Shown here piece after piece: positions 58,436 through 64,000 of a stretch of DNA of 64,000 nucleotides. Source of the DNA: VGBO01 sp964453335. Lineage in GTDB: Bacteria; Actinomycetota; Acidimicrobiia; Acidimicrobiales; CAIXPF01. The DNA lies in assembly GCA_964453335.1 (NCBI GenBank), contig CAYVOK010000004.1, positions 83,891 through 147,890 of the forward strand, in the 5' to 3' direction. The translations under genes were made by a program, and so were the position numbers. The notes beneath the pieces were generated by a model that ran no database searches, was not told where the DNA came from, and saw only the letters and a program-made list of their open reading frames with translations. Within the stretch, counting starts at the first letter, position 1, and each line of letters starts with the position of its first letter.

Positions 58436-59727
58436 CGGCTCGGCCCGGGGGTGAGCAGCTCCCGACCGCCGAGGTAGGGCCGCAGCACGTCGGGCACGGT
58501 GACCTGCCCGTCGGGTCGCCGGTAGGTCTCCACGATCGCCGCCCACACCCGCGGGACGGCGAGCGCGGATCCGTTGAGGGTGTGGACCACCTCGGTGCCC
58601 TTGCCGCCCGCCGGTCGGTACCGGATGTTGGCCCGTCTGGCCTGGTAGTCGCTGAACCACGACACCGACGACACCTCGAGCCACCGGTCGGCTCCGGGGG
58701 CGTACACCTCGATGTCGAAGGTCCGGGCCGCGGAGTTCCCGATGTCGCCGGTGCACAGGTCGAGCACCCGGTGCGCGAGGCCGAGGTCGGCGATGACCCC
58801 GACGGCGCGGCGCAGCAGGTCCTCATGCACGGCGGCCGCCTGTTCGGGCGTGGCGTAGGCGAGGATCTCGACCTTGTCGAACTCGTGCACGCGCAGCAGC
58901 CCACGCGTGTCCCGCCCCGCCGACCCGGCCTCCCGGCGGAAGCACGACGTGTGCGCCATGAACCGTTGCGGGAGTTGCGCCTCGTCGAGGATCTCGTCGC
59001 GGGCGAGGGAGGTGAGGGGGACCTCGGCGGTCGGGATCGCCCACAGGTCGTCGCGTTCGAGGTGGTACGCCTCGTCGACGAACTTCGGCAGGTGCCCGGT
59101 GGAGATCATCGTCTGCGTCGACACGAGGGTCGGCGGACGGACCTCCTCGAACGCGTCGGCGTTGCGGTCGAGGGCGAGCTGCACGAGTGCACGGACGAGG
59201 GCGGCACCGGCACCGCGGTAGAGCACGAACATCGAGCCCGACAGCTTCGCCCCACGTTCGAGGTCGAGGATGCCGAGCTCGGCGCCGACGTCCCAGTGCG
59301 GCACCCGTTGGTGGGGGGCGTACCCATCCGGGTCGTACCCGTGCACCGACACGACGACGTTGTCGTGCTCGCCGGCACCGTCGGGGCAGTCCTCGGCGGG
59401 GAGGTTCGGCACGACGAGGAGTTCGGCGCGGATCTCCGCCGCGAGCGCGTCGGCGTCGGCGTCGAGCGCGTGCTCCCGCTCGCCGAGCGCCCGGCTCTCG
59501 ACCTGCAGCGCGCCGGCCTCGTCCTTGCGGCCTTCCTTGTGGAGCCGTCCGACGTCGGCGGAGATCGCCTTGATCCGGTTGCGGATCTCGTCGCGCTCCG
59601 ACGCGACGGTCCGTTGCCGCCGGTCGAGCTCGATGATCCGGTCGAGGGCGCCGAGGTCGATGCCCCGTCGGGCGAGGGCCGCCCGGACGGCGTCGGGCTC
59701 GGTGCGCAGGCGTCGCAGGTCGATCAT
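58432..59727 (-). CDS. serS: Seryl-tRNA synthetase
   Basis: Class II synthetase charging tRNA-Ser. The 431-residue protein begins MIDLRRLRTEPDAVRAALAR, has the antiparallel coiled-coil arm (about 30-100, ERDEIRNRIKAISADVGRLH), motif 2 MAHTSCFRREAGSAGRDTRG with RVHEFDKVE, and motif 3 region TLNGSALAVPRVWAAIVETY. ATG 59727 lies 8 nt after TAGCGT; leaderless. Confidence 0.97.
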   Translation of the reverse strand: MIDLRRLRTEPDAVRAALARRGIDLGALDRIIELDRRQRTVASERDEIRNRIKAISADVGRLHKEGRKDEAGALQVESRALGEREHALDADADALAAEIRAELLVVPNLPAEDCPDGAGEHDNVVVSVHGYDPDGYAPHQRVPHWDVGAELGILDLERGAKLSGSMFVLYRGAGAALVRALVQLALDRNADAFEEVRPPTLVSTQTMISTGHLPKFVDEAYHLERDDLWAIPTAEVPLTSLARDEILDEAQLPQRFMAHTSCFRREAGSAGRDTRGLLRVHEFDKVEILAYATPEQAAAVHEDLLRRAVGVIADLGLAHRVLDLCTGDIGNSAARTFDIEVYAPGADRWLEVSSVSWFSDYQARRANIRYRPAGGKGTEVVHTLNGSALAVPRVWAAIVETYRRPDGQVTVPDVLRPYLGGRELLTPGPSR

Positions 59728-59735
59728 CGGCGGGA

Positions 59736-59741
59736 ACGCTA
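59736..59741 (-). promoter_or_regulatory. serS: -10 box (TAGCGT), serS-pdxH unit
   Basis: Minus-strand TAGCGT ends 8 nt before ATG 59727. Confidence 0.6.
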
Positions 59742-59776
59742 CCCGCCGTCCCGCCGCTGCAGACGGGTCCGACCGC

Positions 59777-59782
59777 TAGCGT
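59777..59782 (+). promoter_or_regulatory. -10 box (TAGCGT), ABC exporter unit
   Basis: TAGCGT ends 8 nt before GTG 59791. Same box and spacing as the divergent serS promoter 35 nt away. Confidence 0.6.
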
Positions 59783-59790
59783 CGTCGCTC

Positions 59791-60529
59791 GTGTCGGCCG
59801 TGGAGATCGAGTCCCTCGTCGTCCGCTACGGATCGGTGACGGCCGTCGACGGGCTGTCGTTGCGGGCGGAGGCGGGTGAGGTGCTGGCTCTGCTCGGTCC
59901 GAACGGTGCCGGCAAGACGTCGACGGTCGAGACGCTCGAGGGGTTCCGTCGCCCTGACGCCGGTGCGGTGCGGGTGCTCGGCCTCGACCCGGTCGCCGAC
60001 CGCCGGGCGCTGCTGCCCCGTATCGGGGTGATGCTGCAGTCGTGCCGGCTGTATTCCGTGATCCGCCCGGTCGAGGCGGTGCGGCTCTTCGCTGCACATC
60101 ATCCCCGGCCGGTGGGGAACCCCGATGCGCTGCTCGACCGGGTGGGGCTGCGGGAGCGGTCCCGCACGGTGTGGCGCCGACTGTCGGGCGGCGAACAGCA
60201 GCGGCTCGCCCTCGCACTGGCGCTCGTCGGACGACCCGAGGTCGTGCTGCTCGACGAACCGACGGCCGGCCTCGACGTGCACGGGCGTGATCTGGTCCGG
60301 TCGATCGTGCGGGAGTTGCGCGACGACGGGGTGTGCGTGCTGCTGACCACGCACGAGCTCGACGAGGCGGAACGGCTCGCCGACCGTGTCGCGGTCNNNN
60401 NNNNNNNNNNNNNNNNNNNNNNNNNNNNNNNNNNNNNNNNNNNNNNNNNNNNNNNNNNNNNNNNNNNNNNNNNNNNNNNNNNNNNNNNNNNNNNNNCTGT
60501 ACCGCCGGCTCGTGGAGGACGTGTCGTGA
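59791..60529 (+). CDS. ABC-2-type exporter ATPase, interrupted by assembly gap
   Basis: ATP-binding subunit of a DrrA/CcmA-like exporter. The 202 codons before the gap hold Walker A LLGPNGAGKTS (Lys42), the Q-loop IGVMLQSCRLYS, signature RLSGGEQQRLALALAL, Walker B VVLLDEPTAGLD and the switch LLTTHELDEAE. After the gap only LYRRLVEDVS and a stop (60527-60529) remain. Both fragments begin and end on codon boundaries, so the real gap should be a multiple of three, not 100. The stop overlaps the permease GTG by 4 nt (GTGA). Most of the C-terminal regulatory tail is missing from the assembly. Confidence 0.88.
60397..60496. other. Assembly gap (100 N) inside the ABC ATPase gene
   Basis: Exactly 100 N, a placeholder of unknown true length. 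It joins two in-frame gene ends out of frame and so creates a false long reading frame into the permease. Confidence 0.95.
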
Positions 60530-61266
60530 GCGCCGTCCGGGCGGTGGTGACCCAGGCCCGCACCGAGATCGTCCTCGCAGTGCGACAGGGTGAGCAGCTC
60601 CTCGTCGCGCTCGGGATTCCGCTGCTGGTGCTCGTGTTCTTCTCCGTGGTCGACGTGCTCCCGCTCGGCGCGGACCGCCCGGTCGACGTGCTGACCCCGT
60701 CCGTCGCTGCCCTCGCCGTCCTGTCGGCGTCGATGGTCGGTGTGGGGATCTCGACGGGGTTCGAGCGGCACTACGGGGTGCTAGAGCGGCTCGGCGTTTC
60801 ACCGCTCACCCGCCCACGCCTCCTCGCCGCGAAGGCGCTCGCGACGCTCGCCACCGAGACCGTGCAGCTCACCGTGCTGCTCGGCGTGGCGTTGATCCTC
60901 GGTTGGGACGCTGCGTTCGCGCCGTTGCCGTTCGTCGGCGCGCTGCTGCTCGGCACCGTCGCGTTCGGCGGGCTCGGCATGCTGCTCGCCGGCCTGCTGT
61001 CCGGCCCTGCGAACCTCGCGGTGAACAACGCCGTCTACCTGCTGTTGCTGCTCTTCGGCGGGGTGGCCGTGCCAGCCGCCGAGTTGCCCGGCCCGGTCGG
61101 GTCGATCGCTGCGTTCCTGCCCTCGGGTGCCCTCGTCGCGGCGATGGGGGACGCACTCGGGTCGGCCGATCCGGCCGGTGTGGGGGTGTGGCTCGTCCTC
61201 GCGGGGTGGGCGGTGCTCACCCCGGTCGCAGCGGCCCTCACGTTCAGCTGGGCGCCCCGCGATTGA
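60526..61266 (+). CDS. ABC-2-type transporter permease
   Basis: A 246-residue integral membrane protein with about six helices (LLVALGIPLLVLVFFSVV, VAALAVLSASMVGVGIS, FVGALLLGTVAFGGLGMLLA, NNAVYLLLLLFGGVAVP). The cytosolic FERHYGVLERLGVSPLTRPRL loop is the ABC-2 permease pattern that meets the ATPase. It pairs with the coupled upstream ATPase to form a daunorubicin-resistance-like or lipid/heme exporter; the substrate is unknown. The last 23 nt overlap the end of ctaG on the other strand. Confidence 0.88.
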   Translation: MSAVRAVVTQARTEIVLAVRQGEQLLVALGIPLLVLVFFSVVDVLPLGADRPVDVLTPSVAALAVLSASMVGVGISTGFERHYGVLERLGVSPLTRPRLLAAKALATLATETVQLTVLLGVALILGWDAAFAPLPFVGALLLGTVAFGGLGMLLAGLLSGPANLAVNNAVYLLLLLFGGVAVPAAELPGPVGSIAAFLPSGALVAAMGDALGSADPAGVGVWLVLAGWAVLTPVAAALTFSWAPRD

Positions 61267-62173
61267 CGTCGTCCACCGCGGGCGTCTCGTCGAACGCCCG
61301 TGTGACGTCGTCGAAGGTCAGCGTCCCCGTCTTCGTCGTGACCCGCACTGCGGATCCGCGTCGGTCGGTCATCGTGCGACGGGCGAGCGTGAGGAACCGT
61401 GCGGTGATGATCCCCCACAGGTAGAAGCCGCCGGCGAGCTTCATGATCAGCCCGGCCGCCTGCTGGTCGCTGCGGACGTTGACGTCCCACAGCCGGTGCT
61501 CGTGGTTGTACGCCTGGTACAGCGGGTTGTCGGCGACGGTGAGGAACGCTGCGGGCACCGTCGGCAGCACCGACATGAGGAACAGGTACACGATCTGCTG
61601 GGGGATGCCGATGCGCAGTTCGGGGAGCGGCCCGGCGACCGGCATCCACATGGCGAACGACGCGAGCACGAGGCCTGCGTGGACCAGGTAGTGGACGATG
61701 CCGACCTCGACGGACGTGTTGACGATCGGTGCGGCGTGGCTGAGGGCGACGAGCACGTTGAAGGTGAGCCCGGCGAGGAGCGGTCGTGACAGGCCGCGGA
61801 AGAACCGTCCGAAGCGCCCACCGCCGAGGACCAGTTCGGCCAGCCAGGTCGGTGTGGCGAGCAGGAACAGCGGCGGCATCACGTAGGTGAGCAGCAGGTG
61901 CTGCACCATGTGGATCGAGTACAGGTACTCCTCGGCGATGTCGTGCATCGGCCAGTCGCTGCTGATGTAGAGCACCACCACACCGGCGACGAACCACCGC
62001 CGTTGCGCCGTGGTGACGGCCTCACCGCCGGCCGCGACGACCTTCGGGGCGATCACGCGCGTCGTGTAGAACCCGATTCCGAGCACCGCCGCGACGAGCA
62101 GCCAGACCTCGGGGTGCCACTGCCAGACGACCGGTGCAGAGTTCGCGAGCACGCTCAGATCCTCACCGATCAC
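61244..62173 (-). CDS. ctaG: Cytochrome c oxidase assembly protein CtaG (caa3-type)
   Basis: A 309-residue polytopic membrane protein of the caa3_CtaG family, needed to form active heme-copper oxidase, probably in CuB/heme a3 assembly. Landmarks are WQWHPEVWLLVAAVLGIGFY, the His-bearing SIHMVQHLLLTYVMPPLFLLA, TWLAELVL, VALSHAAPIVNTSVE and VHYLVHAGLVLASFAMWMP. About seven helices. The C-terminal about 45 residues are soluble. It is the last gene of the ctaD-ctaE-coxIV-ctaG block, 38 nt after coxIV; GTG 62173 has no strong ribosome-binding site. Confidence 0.92.
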   Translation of the reverse strand: MIGEDLSVLANSAPVVWQWHPEVWLLVAAVLGIGFYTTRVIAPKVVAAGGEAVTTAQRRWFVAGVVVLYISSDWPMHDIAEEYLYSIHMVQHLLLTYVMPPLFLLATPTWLAELVLGGGRFGRFFRGLSRPLLAGLTFNVLVALSHAAPIVNTSVEVGIVHYLVHAGLVLASFAMWMPVAGPLPELRIGIPQQIVYLFLMSVLPTVPAAFLTVADNPLYQAYNHEHRLWDVNVRSDQQAAGLIMKLAGGFYLWGIITARFLTLARRTMTDRRGSAVRVTTKTGTLTFDDVTRAFDETPAVDDVNRGAPS

Positions 62174-62211
62174 GGGGATCGCCGCCTACTCGGAGCGACC
62201 CTCCGAAGGGC

Positions 62212-62559
62212 TCAGCGGGGCATGCCCTCGCCGAAGAACTTGAAGGCCGCAAGGGTCACGGCGTACACGGAGAGCGCGATCACGATCCCCGTGAGAAACG
62301 CCCGCCGCAGCACCGGCTTGTCCCAGCGGAGGTGCATGAAATAGGCGGCGATCAGGTAGAACTTCGCCGTCATACAGACGAGCAGCACCGGGACGAGCGC
62401 CGCACCGAAGTCGAAGACGCTCTCGAAGTAGGTGAAGGTCTCGAGACCGGTGATGGCGGCGAGAACCAGCGCGACCTTCACATAGGTCATGTCCCGGTTC
62501 GGGTGTTCGTCGTGCCCGGCGCCGTGGTCGGTGTGCGTCGTCTCGGTGGTGGTGGACAT
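62212..62559 (-). CDS. Cytochrome c oxidase subunit IV family protein
   Basis: A 115-residue small oxidase subunit (prokaryotic COX4 type). A His-rich N-terminus (HTDHGAGHDEHPNRD) precedes three transmembrane helices: YVKVALVLAAITGLETFTYF, VPVLLVCMTAKFYLIAAYFM and RRAFLTGIVIALSVYAVTL. The MxAKFxLVxxYFMHLRxD pattern (TAKFYLIAAYFMHLRWD) identifies the family. The subunit probably helps CuB binding or stability of subunit I. It starts 10 nt after the ctaE stop. Confidence 0.93.
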   Translation of the reverse strand: MSTTTETTHTDHGAGHDEHPNRDMTYVKVALVLAAITGLETFTYFESVFDFGAALVPVLLVCMTAKFYLIAAYFMHLRWDKPVLRRAFLTGIVIALSVYAVTLAAFKFFGEGMPR

Positions 62560-62568
62560 CGACCGCTC

Positions 62569-63216
62569 CTACTTGATCAGGTAGACGACGACGAAGACGA
62601 CGACCCAGACGACGTCGACGAAGTGCCAGTACAGGCCGGCGATCTCGAGTGCCTCCGCCCGCTCCGGGCCGAGTCGGCCCTGCAGCGACATCGCGAACAT
62701 CGTCATGAGGATGACGATGCCGATCGCGACGTGGGCACCGTGGAATCCGGTGAGGGTGAAGAACGCCGAGCTGAAGATGTTCGTCGTGAAGCCGAGGCCT
62801 TCCTTGACGAACGCCGTGAACTCGTAGATCTGCCCGGCGATGAACGACGCCCCGAGCAGGGCGGTGGCGAGCAGCCAGATCCGCATCCGCTGCTCGTCAC
62901 GCCGCTGGAGCGACGAGACGGCGAGCACCATGGTGAGCGAGCTCATGAGCAGGACGAAGCTCGACACCGACGTGAAGGGGATGTCGAAGACCTGTGCACC
63001 GAGCTTGCTGATCTCCGCGTTCTCGAACCCGGGGAAGCTGTTGAGCTTCTTCCGGTAGAGGAGGAACGTCGAGATGAGCCCGCCGAACAACAGGCACTCC
63101 GACCCGAGGAACAGCCACATCGCCAGCTTCTCGTTCGAGATGCCGGTGTTGGTGTGCCCGTGTCCGTGGTCGTCATGGTGCGTGTCGGCTGCGTGCGCCG
63201 CCAGGGTCTCAGCCAA
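62569..63216 (-). CDS. ctaE: Cytochrome c oxidase subunit III
   Basis: A 215-residue subunit III of the aa3/caa3 oxidase. It has KLAMWLFLGSECLLFGGLIS (the conserved Glu of helix 2), FTSVSSFVLLMSSLTMVLA, GQIYEFTAFVKEGLGF, FFTLTGFHGAHVAIGIVIL and AGLYWHFVDVVWVVVFVVVY, all signatures of the family. The N-terminus is His-rich (THHDDHGHGH). I place the start at TTG 63216, which overlaps the ctaD stop by 8 nt and has GGAG upstream; longer in-frame versions would extend into ctaD. Confidence 0.94.
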   Translation of the reverse strand: MAETLAAHAADTHHDDHGHGHTNTGISNEKLAMWLFLGSECLLFGGLISTFLLYRKKLNSFPGFENAEISKLGAQVFDIPFTSVSSFVLLMSSLTMVLAVSSLQRRDEQRMRIWLLATALLGASFIAGQIYEFTAFVKEGLGFTTNIFSSAFFTLTGFHGAHVAIGIVILMTMFAMSLQGRLGPERAEALEIAGLYWHFVDVVWVVVFVVVYLIK

Positions 63217-64000
63217 CGGAGGTCTCCTGCTCGTGGGCGGCGGCAACCGTGCCGTGGTCGCCGTGGTGGTCGTCCGGTTCGGTCGACGGTTCGTACGCCC
63301 ACCCGTAGACACCCCACAGCACGAGCAGCGCCCCAGGGATCACGAGCAGGAGGTTGAAGATGAGCCCGTAGCCGATGATCGGCAGACCGGAGGCCAACAC
63401 GATCGGGTAGTACGACGGCGACGGCAGGTGCACGCCGGTGGCGTCACCCTTCTGGACGACGTCCTCGGTGGCGGCGATCCGCACGGCACGACCCTGCTCG
63501 TCCTCGCCGTACTTGCGGTGCCAGAAGTCGTCGGCCGCGTGCACGGTGGGGATGGTGTCGAAGTTGTGCTCCGGCGTCGGCGACGGGATCGACCACTCGA
63601 GGCTGCGGGAGTCCCACGGGTCGGCACCCGGGTTGGGTCGACCGGCGGCCTTCCAGGAACGGTAGCTCGCGCCGATGTTGTAGAGGAACAGCAGCATGCC
63701 GACGGCGATGACGAACACGCCGAAGGTCGCGACCCGGTTCCAGAACGTGAGACCGTCGGTCGCCTGGTAGGTCTGGATCCGCCGCGACATGCCCTGCAGG
63801 CCGAGGATGTGCATCGGGCCGAACGTCAGGTTGAACCCGATGATCATCAGCCAGAAGTGGGCCTTGCCGAGCTTCTCGTCGAGGAAGTGCCCGAAGGCCT
63901 TCGGCCACCAGAAGTACATGCCGGAGAACAGTCCGAGGAGTGCGCCGCCGAAGAGCACGTAGTGGAAGTGGGCGACGATGTAGTAGGTGTCGGTCTGCTG
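63209..64000 (-). CDS. ctaD: Cytochrome c oxidase subunit I (5' part beyond the window)
   Basis: The C-terminal 263 residues of the heme-copper oxidase catalytic subunit. The window edge falls at QQTDTYYIVAHFHYVLFGG, where HFH holds the heme a3 and low-spin heme a axial histidines. Following helices are GMYFWWPKAFGHFLDEKLGK, FWLMIIGFNLTFGPMHILGL, MSRRIQTYQATDGLTFWNR and VFVIAVGMLLFLYN. SRSLEWSIPSPTPEHNF is the usual end of the core. Two further hydrophobic segments near the C-terminus (ASGLPIIGYGLIFNLLL; IPGALLVLWGVYGWAYE) make this a longer actinobacterial form, ending in a His-rich DDHHGDHG tail. Confidence 0.97.
   Translation of the reverse strand, partial: QQTDTYYIVAHFHYVLFGGALLGLFSGMYFWWPKAFGHFLDEKLGKAHFWLMIIGFNLTFGPMHILGLQGMSRRIQTYQATDGLTFWNRVATFGVFVIAVGMLLFLYNIGASYRSWKAAGRPNPGADPWDSRSLEWSIPSPTPEHNFDTIPTVHAADDFWHRKYGEDEQGRAVRIAATEDVVQKGDATGVHLPSPSYYPIVLASGLPIIGYGLIFNLLLVIPGALLVLWGVYGWAYEPSTEPDDHHGDHGTVAAAHEQETSVG

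Noticed and set aside
58582..61266. An 894-residue plus-strand frame covering serS antisense, the ABC ATPase and the permease as one protein
   Set aside because: The joining of ATPase and permease is an artefact of the 100-N placeholder. The ATPase has its own stop at 60527-60529 overlapping the permease start.
1..64000. CRISPR arrays, insertion sequences, phage attachment sites, tRNA or rRNA genes
   Set aside because: Genes cover nearly all bases, the longest gap is about 110 nt, and I saw no regularly spaced repeats, transposase or integrase motifs, or tRNA-like TTCGANNC contexts in the gaps.

Overview
The window is a very GC-rich, tightly packed bacterial chromosome segment. Five LLM-class (F420/flavin-type) oxidoreductases, a WhiB regulator, frequent GTG starts, leaderless-looking promoters and a ctaD-ctaE-coxIV-ctaG respiratory block point to an actinobacterium. 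My best guess is class Acidimicrobiia (Ilumatobacter-like), inferred from gene content only. Two runs of exactly 100 N (31552-31651 and 60397-60496), each inside a gene, show this is a draft or metagenome scaffold. I see no rRNA, tRNA, CRISPR array, insertion sequence or phage gene. No stretch longer than about 110 bases lacks a gene.

Layout. 1-6.4 kb: an IF-1-like gene (cut by the window edge), an ABC exporter with xseA-xseB, a nucleophile-less alpha/beta hydrolase, a Fur-family regulator and prfC. 6.4-16.5 kb: accessory metabolism (MFS carrier, FAH-family hydrolase, metallo-beta-lactamase fold enzyme, a degenerate amino-acid-dehydrogenase-like protein, epoxide-hydrolase-like enzyme, methyltransferase, amidohydrolase, secreted protein, LLM oxidoreductase, SDR). 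16.5-21.2 kb: a surface-sugar module (GT-C-like membrane protein, RffA-type aminotransferase, polyprenyl-phosphate-type GT2) and a methyltransferase. 21.2-31.7 kb: lepB behind an MBL gene, a Nudix hydrolase, an enoyl-CoA hydratase, an ABC-F protein, an iron-ADH/G1P-dehydrogenase-like gene paired with an AcoX/NAD-kinase-like gene, a fused MFS/spermidine synthase and a coiled-coil M15 peptidase broken by a gap. 31.7-37.1 kb: three LLM oxidoreductases, an SDR and a DHA2-type MFS exporter.

37.1-47.5 kb (minus strand): a nine-gene purine operon, purL-purQ-purC-purE-purK-purF-purD-purM-purN, with nearly every junction overlapping; PurL carries a fused, duplicated PurS-like domain and no separate purS is seen. 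47.5-52.4 kb: nitroreductase, small membrane protein, DUF4031 protein, dut, CoA-binding protein, then typA-orn. 52.4-57.8 kb: MBL enzyme, acyl-ACP-thioesterase-like protein, WhiB, a TlpA-CcdA-poly-gamma-glutamate-hydrolase operon and another LLM enzyme. 57.8-64 kb: pdxH-serS, an ABC-2 exporter pair, and ctaG/coxIV/ctaE/ctaD of the terminal oxidase, running off the end.

Two organisational themes run through the window. Most transcription units begin with a TAnnnT -10 box that ends only 6-9 nt before an ATG or GTG, so they look leaderless; three further genes are preceded by a leaderless-looking six-codon mini-ORF that stops on the main start codon. Second, genes in operons mostly overlap by 4 nt (ATGA/GTGA), and all twelve convergent gene pairs are at most 16 nt apart or overlap, leaving no room for intrinsic terminators.
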